Positions 1 to 8,602 of a stretch of DNA of 64,000 nucleotides are shown piece by piece (the stretch's first letter is position 1; every line of letters starts with the position of its first letter). Below the pieces are notes generated by a model, which worked only from the letters and a program-made list of their open reading frames with translations, searched no databases and had not been told where the DNA came from. The stretch comes from JAHBWV01 sp964588385 (GTDB taxonomy: Bacteria; Planctomycetota; Phycisphaerae; Phycisphaerales; UBA1924), in NCBI GenBank assembly GCA_964588385.1, contig CAZPPG010000001.1, positions 1 through 64,000 on the forward strand, read 5' to 3'. A program made the position numbers and the translations under genes.

Positions 1-63
1 CATCCGACGATACCTCAGGATCCTCTCGCCGGATGATCCGTCAGACAGAACCTAGATGACCGC

Positions 64-777
64 ATGCTCGCGGAGAACGATTACGCCAACGTGCGGAATG
101 TCAAGTGGCTCAAGCGTGTGCCACGCATCGTGTTCTCCCAGGATGCGCTCCACAGCTTCGGCGGTTTCTCTTCTGTGGCAACTTCCGACGACTATCTCGA
201 AGAGGTGATCGCCGTTCTTAAGAACGACAAAGGGGCGACGTCTTCCACCAAGAGGGCAGAAGTTGTTCCGGCCGCCGCGACCGATCCGGAGGTCGGTGAA
301 CCCAAGGTAAACCTTGCAGAGCGTGCTGTCGAGGAAACGGAAGATTATCTGCTGCGACAGTGGTCCCGGACTTCACAGCAGTTTGAGCATGTTGTAGCAG
401 CCGTGTTTCGGGCGATGGGATATACGGCCCAGGTGCAACAGGGCACGCACGACCTTGGCGTTGACGTCGTCGCACACCCCGATCCGCTCGGAGTGCAGCC
501 ACCTCTCTTGAAGATTCAGGTTAAGAGCGGGACCGGGAAGATCAGCGCGAAGGAAGTGAAAGAACTGCGCGGACTTCTCAATCAGGGTGAGAAGGGAGTG
601 CTGATCGCGCTCGGTGGCTTCTCGAACGACTCGCGGCACGTACAGCAGAACGACGCAGACCTTGTGCTGATTGACGGAGAGCGATTCGTTGCACTCTTCC
701 TCGAATTCTACGACCGACTCGACTCGGAGACTCGAAACAGGTTTCCGTTGCGTAACGTCTACGTCTTTGTTGGTTAG
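64..777 (+). CDS. Mrr-type restriction endonuclease domain protein, probably N-terminally shortened
   Basis: The 237-residue product has a C-terminal Mrr-like nuclease fold (about residues 105-215). Asp134 in GVDVVA and Gln152-Val-Lys154 in IQVKS fit the family's D...(E/Q)xK catalytic pattern. Such enzymes cut modified or foreign DNA. Residues 10-50 resemble the region just before the nuclease domain in longer Mrr proteins, whose N-terminal DNA-binding part is missing here. All three upstream frames are closed between positions 34 and 59, so the missing part is not simply outside the window. Either the gene really starts at ATG 64, or it is a remnant. No methyltransferase or specificity subunit lies beside it. 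The domain call is fairly safe; activity is uncertain. Confidence 0.7.
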   Translation: MLAENDYANVRNVKWLKRVPRIVFSQDALHSFGGFSSVATSDDYLEEVIAVLKNDKGATSSTKRAEVVPAAATDPEVGEPKVNLAERAVEETEDYLLRQWSRTSQQFEHVVAAVFRAMGYTAQVQQGTHDLGVDVVAHPDPLGVQPPLLKIQVKSGTGKISAKEVKELRGLLNQGEKGVLIALGGFSNDSRHVQQNDADLVLIDGERFVALFLEFYDRLDSETRNRFPLRNVYVFVG

Positions 778-988
778 ACCGTTCACGCCGACGGCTGCCG
801 CCTTCTGGCACCCCCTCCGCAGCGCAATCGCGCGCAGCGGTGGGACATCCTCCGCCCCTCCGGGGCGGTGTCGTTAGGGCGACGCCTTCCACGGGTTCCG
901 CTCGGTCGCCCATGGCGAACTTCGCTCCACCCGCGGCTACATTCTCTTCGTCCCTTCGGGACTCCAGGCAATCAACGCCAGTAGGTGA
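778..988. other. Intergenic spacer with two short perfect hairpins
   Basis: No gene is seen. A 7-bp hairpin CCGCCCC-TCC-GGGGCGG lies at 852-868, and a 5-bp GTCCC-TTC-GGGAC hairpin at 950-962. The spacer separates convergent genes. The hairpins could act as terminators or be remnants of a dispersed palindromic repeat. No T-tract follows either of them. Confidence 0.4.
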
Positions 989-1423
989 TCAATGCTCAAA
1001 TGGAGCGCGTGCTTCAATCGCCCCCACCACATCATTCCACAGCGACGGCGATACGTCCGCCGGCGCGCCGCGCGTCACCTCGATAAGGCACTGTTGAGGA
1101 TCACGCCCCGTTCGCAGCGCGATCGCGGCCGCAGCGATGCTGGGCGCGCGGCTCATTCCCGCCCCGCATATCACCAGCGTCTGTACGCGCTCGCGTAGCA
1201 GTTCGGCAACCGTCATCGCGGCGGACCGCAGCAGCCACGGCGCGTTCCCCGGCCCATCCACCAGAGGAAACCGACAGAGCACGGTCTCACGCGCGATCGA
1301 GAACGGTTCCTCGTTTACGGCCAAGTCGACGATCGCCCCAATACCAGCAAGCCGGATGCGGCGCATGTCGCGCAAATCGCCCCGATTGCCGATCCAGAGC
1401 GTGTGTCCCTCAAGAAGACGCAT
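989..1423 (-). CDS. Dual-specificity/tyrosine phosphatase-like protein
   Basis: A 144-residue cytosolic protein with the Cys-X5-Arg phosphatase P-loop CGAGMSR (Cys86, Arg92, counted from the chosen start). An upstream Asp56 in the LVDGPGN loop could be the general acid. This fits the small dual-specificity phosphatase fold, which removes phosphate from Tyr or Ser/Thr. The usual His before the Cys is Ile here (VICGAG). The start at 1423 is chosen because GGGAGG sits 8 nt upstream of it. An ATG at 1444 would add seven residues but lacks such a site. The substrate is unknown. The gene lies downstream of an aminotransferase gene on the same strand, with no clear functional link. Confidence 0.72.
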   Translation of the reverse strand: MRLLEGHTLWIGNRGDLRDMRRIRLAGIGAIVDLAVNEEPFSIARETVLCRFPLVDGPGNAPWLLRSAAMTVAELLRERVQTLVICGAGMSRAPSIAAAAIALRTGRDPQQCLIEVTRGAPADVSPSLWNDVVGAIEARAPFEH

Positions 1424-1489
1424 GCCGCGTTCCTCCCAACTCATCAGGTTGGTGGGAACCGCCCGCGCCTTCTTGCGTCGTCAAGCAGT

Positions 1490-2893
1490 TTACTTCCTCT
1501 CCTGCTCCTCGATCGCCACATCCAGGACGCCCAGCATGAACGCGATGTCCGCTTCGGTGAGGCACATCGGGGGCTTGATGCGAAGAACGTTGCCGAAGAA
1601 GCCGCCCTTGCCGATCAGGAGCCCGAGGTCCTTGCACCGCTCAAAGACCGCGGCACACTGGGCCGTCGCCGGCGTCTTCGCATTGCGATCCGTGACCAGA
1701 TCCACGCCGCACATCAGCCCCTTGCCACGCACCTCACCGATCAGCGGGTGCTTCTTCTGAAGGTCGCGCAGCCCCTGGAACAACTTCGCGCCGAGCGACT
1801 TCGCGCGCCCCTGGATGTTCTCGTCGAGCATCACATCCAGCGTTGCCAGTCCCTGCGCCATCGATACCGGGTTGCCGCCGAACGTGTTGAAATGGATGCG
1901 GCTGGTCAGCGACTTGGCGATCTCCGGCGTGGTGACGACTGCGGCGAGCGGGCACCCGTTGCCGATCCCCTTGGCCATCGTCACGATGTCCGGATACACC
2001 CCCGGGCCTCCGACAGTCTGGAATCCCCAGAAGTTCTCGCCCGTGCGGCCAAAGCCGGTCTGGACTTCATCGGAGATGCACAAGCCACCCGCGGCTCGCA
2101 CATGCTCGTACACGGCCTTCAAGTAACCGGGGGGCATCTCAACGACGCCACCCACACCCTGCATCGGCTCGGCGATGAAGCCCGCGACCTTGCCGCTGGT
2201 GGCGAAGCGGATCGTTTCGAGCACGTCAGCCGCGTACTTCTCGCCCGCGTTCGCGTCGTCGTATCCGTAGCGGCCCCGATAGCGATCGGGCAACGCGGCG
2301 TGATGCACACCAAAGCCGTGCGGCACGTTGAACTTCCAGTTGCTGTGCGATGTCAACCCCATCGGCACCGCCGAGCCGCCGTGATAGGCGTTCCGCAGCG
2401 CGATCATGTCGAAGTTGCCGGTGTGCGCCCGCGCCATCAGCATCGCCAGGTCGTTGGCATCGGACCCGGAGTTCACGAAGTACACCACAGAGAGGTTCGA
2501 CTCCTTCGGGAACGTAGAGGCGAGCTTCTTGGCGTACTGCCCGATCGTCGGGTGGAGGTAGATCGTCGTCGTGTGCTGGAGCAGCGCGTTCTGCGCGTTC
2601 ACCGCGGCCATCACCTTCGGGTGGCAGTGCCCGATGGAGACGGTGACGATGCCGCCGAAGGCGTCGAGGTACCGCCGCCCCGTCTCGTCGAAGAGCCACT
2701 GCATGTGGCCCTGCACGATCATGATCGGGTCCTTGTAGTACGTCACGAGCGCGGGCGTGCAGTACTCCTTGCGCATCGCCAGCGTCTCGGCCTTCGAGGG
2801 GCCGGTATAGGGCGCGGGTTTGAAGTCGCAGGGGGGGAGCGCTGGTGCGTGCGCAGCCGCGGACGGCACCGTCGAGGGGGTCATGGTGGTCAT
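1490..2893 (-). CDS. Class III aminotransferase, alanine-glyoxylate aminotransferase 2-like
   Basis: A 467-residue PLP enzyme of fold type I. The PLP lysine is in MAKGIGNGCP, the cofactor Asp is in the ISDEVQTGFGRTG segment, and the C-terminal region has FNTFGGNPVS and IGEVRGKGLMCGVDL. The pattern best fits AGXT2-like enzymes, which move an amino group between alanine (or related amines) and glyoxylate or pyruvate. Other class III members, such as 4-aminobutyrate or ornithine transaminases, are possible, because substrate specificity cannot be read by eye. Length is normal for the family. A second PLP enzyme lies directly upstream on the same strand, about 115 bp away. Confidence 0.85.
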   Translation of the reverse strand: MTTMTPSTVPSAAAHAPALPPCDFKPAPYTGPSKAETLAMRKEYCTPALVTYYKDPIMIVQGHMQWLFDETGRRYLDAFGGIVTVSIGHCHPKVMAAVNAQNALLQHTTTIYLHPTIGQYAKKLASTFPKESNLSVVYFVNSGSDANDLAMLMARAHTGNFDMIALRNAYHGGSAVPMGLTSHSNWKFNVPHGFGVHHAALPDRYRGRYGYDDANAGEKYAADVLETIRFATSGKVAGFIAEPMQGVGGVVEMPPGYLKAVYEHVRAAGGLCISDEVQTGFGRTGENFWGFQTVGGPGVYPDIVTMAKGIGNGCPLAAVVTTPEIAKSLTSRIHFNTFGGNPVSMAQGLATLDVMLDENIQGRAKSLGAKLFQGLRDLQKKHPLIGEVRGKGLMCGVDLVTDRNAKTPATAQCAAVFERCKDLGLLIGKGGFFGNVLRIKPPMCLTEADIAFMLGVLDVAIEEQERK

Positions 2894-3007
2894 AGCGACA
2901 GTCTATCGGTTCGCGCGGCATTCCGAAACGCTTGTTCAGCGCCAGCGCGACGAACAAGCCATTTCTTCAACCACCGGCCTCGGCCCATGCGGCCTGACAG
3001 ACAGCGA

Positions 3008-4237
3008 TTACATCTGGGCTTCGCGTTCCAGCTCGGTCGCGAGGGCCTTGCCGAAGTACTCAAACTCGGCCAGCGTGTTGTAAAGCTGCGCGGAGATGCG
3101 GGTGAAGCGCGTGCCGCAGTCGGGCAGGGCCCAGACCGGCGCCTGCACGCGATGCTCATCCACCAGCCGGTCCTGCAGCGGGTCGCCGAAGACGGCCTTG
3201 ACGCCCTTGAGCGACGCGGGCATTGCCGGGAGCAGGATCGTGGCCATGCAGGGGAGCATGTCGTCGGGTGCGGGCGGGGCGATGCCCGTCGCCTTGCACA
3301 CCGCGGCTCGGCCCTTGACGACGAGGTCGTGGTTCCGCTTCATCAGGGCGGGGATGCCCCCGGGCAGAGCCTTCTCGAAGAAATCGATCGCCGCGGGAAC
3401 GGCCAGGAGCGCGGAGTAGTCCGACGTGCCGACGTAATCGAACTCGGCCAGGAATGGGGCGCGATCGTCCCTCACGTTGTGCACGCGGCTGGAGAGAGAG
3501 ATCGGCCTGAAGCCCTTCTGCAATCCCGGCTGCACATGGATGAATGACGAGCCCTTGGGGCTGCTGACCCACTTGTGGAAATCCGCCACGTAGTAGTCCG
3601 CGCCAAGGTCCGTCACATCCAGCGGGATCTGGGCCGGCACATGCGCCCCGTCGATCAGCACCCGGATCCCCTTGGCGTGCAGCATGTCGGTCAGTTTCTT
3701 GACGGGGAAGATGATCGCCGTGGGACTGGTGATGTGGGAGAGAATCGCGAGCTTGGTCCGCGGCGTGACCGCCGCCATCACCGCGTCGATCACCTGCTGC
3801 TCGTTGGCGATCGGGAAGGGCACCTTGGCCTTGACCATCTTCGTGCCGAGCCGCTCGCCCATGCGCCCGAGCTCGTTGATCGCCGACATGTACTCGTGGG
3901 TGTTGACGAGGATCTCATCACCCGGCTTGAAGTCGATGTTCTGGAGCACCGTCGCGATCGCCACCGTCGCGTTGGGCGCGAAGCAGAGGTCCTTCGGGGC
4001 GCAGTTCACGAACGCGCCCACGCGCTCTCGCACCACGTCCGTCAGCCGCTCCAGGTGCTGCATGAAGAAGCGCACCGGCTCGCGTTCCATCAGCGCGCGG
4101 ATCTCGTTCTGCGCGTCGATCACGACCTCGGGGCACGCCCCGTAGGAGCCGTGATTCAGGAACGTGATCGCGGGGTCGAGGCGCCAGTGTGTGGCAAACT
4201 CGGACCGGGAGGGCCGGGTGGAGGTGGTCGTCTTCAC
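3008..4237 (-). CDS. Class V aminotransferase-fold enzyme, isopenicillin-N-epimerase-like
   Basis: A 409-residue PLP enzyme. It begins with LNHGSYGACP, typical of the isopenicillin N epimerase/cysteine desulfurase-like branch of class V. It also has LIDGAHVPAQ (cofactor Asp) and ADFHKWVSSPKGSSF, whose Lys should bind PLP. Family members do epimerisation, C-S lyase or desulfurase chemistry. No beta-lactam biosynthesis genes are near, so the epimerase name describes relatedness only. The end LYNTLAEFEYFGKAL is intact and length is normal. The gene may be co-transcribed with the downstream class III aminotransferase. Confidence 0.8.
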   Translation of the reverse strand: MKTTTSTRPSRSEFATHWRLDPAITFLNHGSYGACPEVVIDAQNEIRALMEREPVRFFMQHLERLTDVVRERVGAFVNCAPKDLCFAPNATVAIATVLQNIDFKPGDEILVNTHEYMSAINELGRMGERLGTKMVKAKVPFPIANEQQVIDAVMAAVTPRTKLAILSHITSPTAIIFPVKKLTDMLHAKGIRVLIDGAHVPAQIPLDVTDLGADYYVADFHKWVSSPKGSSFIHVQPGLQKGFRPISLSSRVHNVRDDRAPFLAEFDYVGTSDYSALLAVPAAIDFFEKALPGGIPALMKRNHDLVVKGRAAVCKATGIAPPAPDDMLPCMATILLPAMPASLKGVKAVFGDPLQDRLVDEHRVQAPVWALPDCGTRFTRISAQLYNTLAEFEYFGKALATELEREAQM

Positions 4238-4262
4238 GGGTGGGCACCGGGATGTTGGACGC

Positions 4263-4694
4263 TCAGCCGTTCACGTCCAGGATCCGTCCCGCGTGAACCG
4301 CTGTCGCCACTGTATTCCTATCGGCGGGGTGGCGGTACAGCGGCACAGTTTGGGACGCACTTTGCGACATCGCGCCCGCACCGCTCGCCGGCTCCGTGAA
4401 ATCAATCCCACCGGGAACCTTCGCAGCAACCAACGATGCCGCACGCGATGCCGGCCGCGCCCCGCCGGGCGCCGCGTTCACGCTCGCCGACGGAGCCGTT
4501 GACTCGAACGTGTCCATCGCCGGACCGATCCGCGCCAGCGTTCCCTCCTGTTGAAGGGCCTCGCGCCGAACCGACGGAACCCCCGTCGCCGGAGTGACCG
4601 GTGCGTAGGTCCGCCCAAGCAGGTTGGGCTTCGAGAGGGGCGTCATGCCCGGCTGACCTGCCGTTTGAAAGTTGGCGGCGTCCATGCGGTCCAT
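4263..4694 (-). CDS. Small hypothetical protein
   Basis: A predicted 143-residue protein rich in Ala, Pro, Ser and Thr, with no signal peptide or membrane segment. The C-terminus, around LYRHPADRNTVATAVHAG and ending in DVNG, looks ordered and may be conserved. The middle is low-complexity. It has no recognisable family. ATG codons at 4694 and 4685 are both possible and neither has a clear ribosome-binding site. It ends 25 bp before the class V enzyme's start on the same strand, so it could be the first gene of that unit. Confidence 0.5.
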   Translation of the reverse strand: MDRMDAANFQTAGQPGMTPLSKPNLLGRTYAPVTPATGVPSVRREALQQEGTLARIGPAMDTFESTAPSASVNAAPGGARPASRAASLVAAKVPGGIDFTEPASGAGAMSQSASQTVPLYRHPADRNTVATAVHAGRILDVNG

Positions 4695-4801
4695 CAGCAG
4701 TCAGTTTACCCGCCACCATCACCCCTGCCACGTCCGCCCGTGGTTACCCACACCGAACGCACGCAGAGCACAACCTCACAGGCCGGTGGCTCACCCCCGT
4801 C

Positions 4802-5422
4802 TCACTCGGGAGCCGCGCCCTCAAGCACCTCGGCAATCTCGTACCCCGCTGCATCATTCCGCGCCAGGGCGTGCTCTCGGGCATCCATCCCCTGGGCGTC
4901 CTTCGTCCAGACCGCGGCCCCGTTGTCCAGCAGCGCGAAGACAAAGTCAATGTTCGCGTTCGCCGCCGCGAGCATCAAGGGTGTGCGCCCCTGATCATCC
5001 GTCGAGTTCAGATCCGCCGCCGCGCCCTTCAGCGGCCCGATCACACCCGCCGGGGCCCCGGGGCGCGACGCCGCGATCAGCAGCGCCGCCGAAGCGACCC
5101 GTCCGCGCTCGGCCTCGGGGATCAACGCCAGCGACGACGCCAGCGTTTGGGCATCGAACCCTGCCAGATCTGCCGGACTGGGCACCGCAGGCTTGGGCGC
5201 CTCTGCCGCGGGCGGCTGCGCAACCACCGGTGCCGGAGACACCGGCACGGGCTCGCTCGGCTCCGCCTGCTTCTCCGTCGACGCGGGAACATCGCCGGCC
5301 TTCGGGTCGGTTGTGGACTGAGGAGATTTGTACCGCAGCGCGAGCGTGATAAGACCCGCGGCGACCACGAGCCCGACGATCCCGAGCACGGGAGAGGGAA
5401 CCGGCTGGCGTGATTCGGACAT
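4802..5422 (-). CDS. Membrane-anchored ankyrin-repeat protein
   Basis: About 206 residues. A short N-terminus is followed by one membrane segment (VLGIVGLVVAAGLITLAL), a Pro/Ala/Glu-rich linker, and about two ankyrin repeats, seen as TDDQGRTPLMLAAANANIDFVFALLDNGAAV. The repeats should lie outside the cytoplasmic membrane. The start at 5422 is supported by GGAGG four bases upstream; an in-frame start at 5506 would give an atypical N-terminus. The gene sits beside a second membrane-anchored ankyrin gene in the same orientation, with the same topology. Ankyrin repeats mediate protein binding; the partner is unknown. Confidence 0.7.
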   Translation of the reverse strand: MSESRQPVPSPVLGIVGLVVAAGLITLALRYKSPQSTTDPKAGDVPASTEKQAEPSEPVPVSPAPVVAQPPAAEAPKPAVPSPADLAGFDAQTLASSLALIPEAERGRVASAALLIAASRPGAPAGVIGPLKGAAADLNSTDDQGRTPLMLAAANANIDFVFALLDNGAAVWTKDAQGMDAREHALARNDAAGYEIAEVLEGAAPE

Positions 5423-5556
5423 GGAACCTCCGTCGCGACTGCGGCCTCCGCGGCCCAGGGTCATTCGCGATTGACGCCACAAGGATAGTGCGGGCGCGCC
5501 CGCCACATCACGGGCCCGCCCAATACGCTCCGAGCGATCACCCGCTGGCAGCCGAA

Positions 5557-6489
5557 TCAGTCGTTCGGCGGCAGCAACGCCGCCACGGCGCGACCCAGAT
5601 CGTCATCGCGGCTCGCTGCCCAGTCGCGAGCCGTCCTGCCCAATCGATCCTTCACCGAGGCATCCGCCTTCGCCGCCAGAAGCGCCTGCACCGCTCCGGC
5701 ATCGCCCCGGTCCGCCGCCCGCATCAGCGGCGTCAGCCCGTCGTTGTCCGCTATGTTCGGGTTGGCCCCCGCGCCGAGCAACGCGGCAATCACGCCGGTC
5801 GAATCCGCCGCGGTGCACGCCATCGCGATGGCGGTCGCGCCCGTGTTGTCCTCCCAGTCGATCGTCGCGCGGGCGCCCGCATCCAGCAGCATCCGCACGC
5901 GCTCCTCGCTCCCCGACTGGGCCGCGATGAACAGCGCGGTCTGGCCCCACTTGTTGCGGGCATCGATGTTCGCGCCCGCGTTCAGCAGCGCCTTCAGGCG
6001 GTCAAGGTCGCCACGGGCCGACGCCAGCATCGTTGCCGTCCAGCCGTCGTCCCCACGCGCATCCACTCGCGCGCCCTTCGACAGCAGCGCGTTGATGGCC
6101 TCGGCGTCTCCCCAGCCCGCTGCGTAGATGATCGCCGTGCGACCCTCGCTCGAGCGGATCTCCGTCGAGGCGCCCAGCTCAAGCAGCTTGGAGACCGCGG
6201 GCGCGTGACCCGCCATCGACGCGGCCATAAGGGGCGTCAGCGCGACTCGCGACATCCCGCCCGACGGCAGCAGCACGTTCAGGTCCGCGTTCCGCTTGGC
6301 CTCACGCTCCACACCCGCCACATCGCCCGAAGCCGCCGCCGCGATGATCGCCGGCGAGGCCTGCTGGCTGTACGACCCGTCGTGGCGCAGCTCCGCGGCC
6401 AGCTCACGCACGGTCCAGAACATGAACCCGCCGGCGACCAGCAGGATGATGACGACCAGCGAAAGGGACATCGGGCGTGAAGCGGACAT
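5557..6489 (-). CDS. Membrane-anchored ankyrin-repeat protein with about seven repeats
   Basis: About 310 residues. One N-terminal membrane segment (MSLSLVVIILLVAGGFMFWTV) precedes about seven ankyrin repeats across residues 50-300. Repeat cores such as RVALTPLMAASMAGHAPAVSK, GQTALFIAAQSGSEERVRML and GLTPLMRAADRGDAGAVQAL can be seen. ATG 6489 is preferred over the upstream GTG at 6495, because the GGAGG site partly overlaps that GTG and is well spaced for the ATG. It is probably a paralogue of the neighbouring ankyrin protein. The final segment DRLGRTARDWAASRDDDLG closes the last repeat. Function beyond protein-protein binding is unknown. Confidence 0.78.
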   Translation of the reverse strand: MSASRPMSLSLVVIILLVAGGFMFWTVRELAAELRHDGSYSQQASPAIIAAAASGDVAGVEREAKRNADLNVLLPSGGMSRVALTPLMAASMAGHAPAVSKLLELGASTEIRSSEGRTAIIYAAGWGDAEAINALLSKGARVDARGDDGWTATMLASARGDLDRLKALLNAGANIDARNKWGQTALFIAAQSGSEERVRMLLDAGARATIDWEDNTGATAIAMACTAADSTGVIAALLGAGANPNIADNDGLTPLMRAADRGDAGAVQALLAAKADASVKDRLGRTARDWAASRDDDLGRAVAALLPPND

Positions 6490-6707
6490 GGGCACCTCCG
6501 AATGTGCGAGCCGTCACCGGCGGTGCAAGGTGCGCCGGGCCTTCCATTGAACCCGAACCGACGCGGACATGCAAGGCCGAAGATCGTCCAACTTCTCGCA
6601 AGGGCGAGGCCCGGACCCCAACCCCGCCCCGCAAGGTATCTGTGGGGGCGAGTGGTGCGCGGCTCGCCGAAGGAACTCACGTCAGGGATTCGGTCTCCAG
6701 CGCCGTC

Positions 6708-7628
6708 TCAGCCGCCGCCGGGAGGCGGTGGGGGAGGCGCCGGCGGCGTCAGCGGCTTCCCCGTCTGAACGTCCTGGCCACGCAAGTGCCGGGTCATGTC
6801 ACGCAGAAAGTTGCCCACCCTGGCCTTCTGATGCGGCGTCGAGTGGCTGCCGATCCCGCTGTTGATCGTTGTAAACATCCGCCCCGCCATGTTGCCGGTC
6901 ATGTTGCCCGATTGCATGAACTTCTGGTCGCGCTCCGCCTGACGGCGCGCATCGGCCAGGATCTCCTCGTCCGTCTGGTCAATCTCTTCCCCTGCCACCT
7001 GCGACATCAGCCGCACCATCTCAACCACCTTCTGGTCGATGAACTCCCCCTTCTCCTCCGGCTTCACGCCCTTGTACCCCGTCGCGAAGTTGTCCATCAT
7101 GTCCAGCATCAGACGCGATGCGTTCTCTTCAAGTTGCTCGCGCGCCTTCCCCGAGATGCCTGCGGCGAACGCCGCCATCAGCACGCTGTCCTTGCCACCC
7201 ATCCCCTTCACTCGCTTGACAAGGTCGCCGATCAGCTTCACCCGCTGCTCCACCGGCAGATTGTTGAACTCCGCCGTGAGGAACGTGAAGTCGAGCACCT
7301 GCCCGATCGGCGCCGTCGCGTAGTCCGGCACCGGCGTCGGCCGCAGCGCGAAATACGCGCCCGTCCCGCCGCCGATGAGCACGACGCCCGCCACAATCCA
7401 CGTCGCCACGCGGAATCGCTTGCTGTTGTCGTACCGATTTCGCCCCGCGCCCCACCAGCGCGACACCGTCTGCCTCACCGACTCGCGCCCGCGAACACGT
7501 GGGCCCCGCTTGCCGCCTCGCTTCCCCGGCTTCTCACCCAGCAGGCTCGGATCGTCGATCAGCGATCCAAGGCCCGAGAGCGGACCCGCGTTCCCCTGGT
7601 TGGCCATGATGTTCGGGGTGGTATTCAT
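6708..7628 (-). CDS. Single-pass membrane hypothetical protein
   Basis: A 306-residue protein. A basic cytoplasmic N-terminus (about residues 1-75, many Arg/Lys) is followed by one membrane helix near residues 76-95 (VATWIVAGVVLIGGGTGAYF), then a mostly helical extracytoplasmic domain, and a Pro-rich end of eight prolines plus Gly. No known domain is recognised. Its ATG overlaps the stop of the upstream prepilin-like gene (ATGA), so the two are probably translationally coupled. A role linked to the pseudopilin or envelope is only inferred from this overlap. Confidence 0.65.
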   Translation of the reverse strand: MNTTPNIMANQGNAGPLSGLGSLIDDPSLLGEKPGKRGGKRGPRVRGRESVRQTVSRWWGAGRNRYDNSKRFRVATWIVAGVVLIGGGTGAYFALRPTPVPDYATAPIGQVLDFTFLTAEFNNLPVEQRVKLIGDLVKRVKGMGGKDSVLMAAFAAGISGKAREQLEENASRLMLDMMDNFATGYKGVKPEEKGEFIDQKVVEMVRLMSQVAGEEIDQTDEEILADARRQAERDQKFMQSGNMTGNMAGRMFTTINSGIGSHSTPHQKARVGNFLRDMTRHLRGQDVQTGKPLTPPAPPPPPPGGG

Positions 7629-8377
7629 GGGAGCGGCAGCCCTCCGAATCGTGCGGCTTCTTTCAGGAACAGCGCAAGCTCCGTGTCAGAGGCCTGGCGC
7701 GGCGCCCAGTCCGCACGTCCATCCGAGAAGAACAACGCACACGCGCCGGGCAGATCGCCGCTGCGACCCTTGTGCCACGCTTCCTCGCGCGAGTCCCACG
7801 ACGCGTCCGCCATCACCGGCCAGTCGCGCCGATTCTCATACGCCTTCGTGACGCCGAACTCAGGGCGAGGCACCGTGAGCCCCTCCAGGAAGAATATGAA
7901 CAGACCCGGCACATACGAGTACGAAGTCCCATACACCCGCCACACCGGTTCATACCCCGACGCCTCATCGCTGCTCTTGCGATCGCCGGGGCAGACGTAC
8001 GGCTCAACAGAGATGTACAAAGACTCCGGATCGTCCGGATTCTCCCGGCGCGGGCGCGGCGCATCGATGAAGCTGTCCAGCACATCCAGCAGGGTCTCGT
8101 CCGTCTCGCCGTCGCCCTCCGCTTGATCCTGAAGGAACGACACCTTCGGGAGCATTCGTCCGTTCGTGTCCATGTAGAGATTCAATCCCGTGCCGAGCCC
8201 GCGCAGATTCGCCAGACAGCGCACCCGCCGCCCTGACTCCCGTGCCTTGGACAGACTCGGCACCAGAATCCCCACCAGAATCGCGATGATCGCGATCGAT
8301 ACAAGCAGCTCAATCAGCGTGAAGCCGCGCCGCCCTCCCACTCGTAACCCGCCCCCGACCCGTGGTAACCCGACCAT
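7625..8377 (-). CDS. Prepilin/pseudopilin-like protein
   Basis: A 250-residue product with a type IV prepilin signal. A basic leader precedes RRGFTLIELLVSIAIIAIL, with the cleavage site after Gly and the +5 Glu. Then comes KARESGRRVRCLANLRGLGTGLNLYM, the segment common in planctomycete pseudopilin-like proteins. The rest is an exported domain with many charged residues. ATG 8377 has GGAGG seven bases upstream; an in-frame TTG at 8383 is less likely. Such proteins are exported through, or built into, type II secretion or type IV pilus-like machines after cleavage by a prepilin peptidase. No peptidase or secretion ATPase lies nearby. Confidence 0.85.
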   Translation of the reverse strand: MVGLPRVGGGLRVGGRRGFTLIELLVSIAIIAILVGILVPSLSKARESGRRVRCLANLRGLGTGLNLYMDTNGRMLPKVSFLQDQAEGDGETDETLLDVLDSFIDAPRPRRENPDDPESLYISVEPYVCPGDRKSSDEASGYEPVWRVYGTSYSYVPGLFIFFLEGLTVPRPEFGVTKAYENRRDWPVMADASWDSREEAWHKGRSGDLPGACALFFSDGRADWAPRQASDTELALFLKEAARFGGLPLP

Positions 8378-8602
8378 TCCCAATCCTCCCGGTCTCGCGC
8401 CGCTCGCGGCCCTGCCAACCTTCAGCGCCCGACCTTTCTAGATCGGATCGAGCGGGGTGTCCGCCCCATTGTAAGGGACGCGTTCGTTCGCCCCAAGAAG
8501 AAACTGCCGACCACTGCACCCGCAGCGATCGCTTGGGATTCCCGACGCCCGGGTTTCGTCCATTCCGTCCCCGCCGATTCGCCCGCCGCGGACTTTGCCG
8601 CC

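Noticed and set aside
778..988. Transposon or insertion-sequence remnant next to the Mrr gene
   Set aside because: Short hairpins are present, but no transposase codons, terminal inverted repeats or target duplications can be seen.
1403..3547. Long plus-strand frame over the aminotransferase genes
   Set aside because: Low-complexity Arg/Leu/Val-rich antisense translation; the minus strand carries two intact PLP enzymes.
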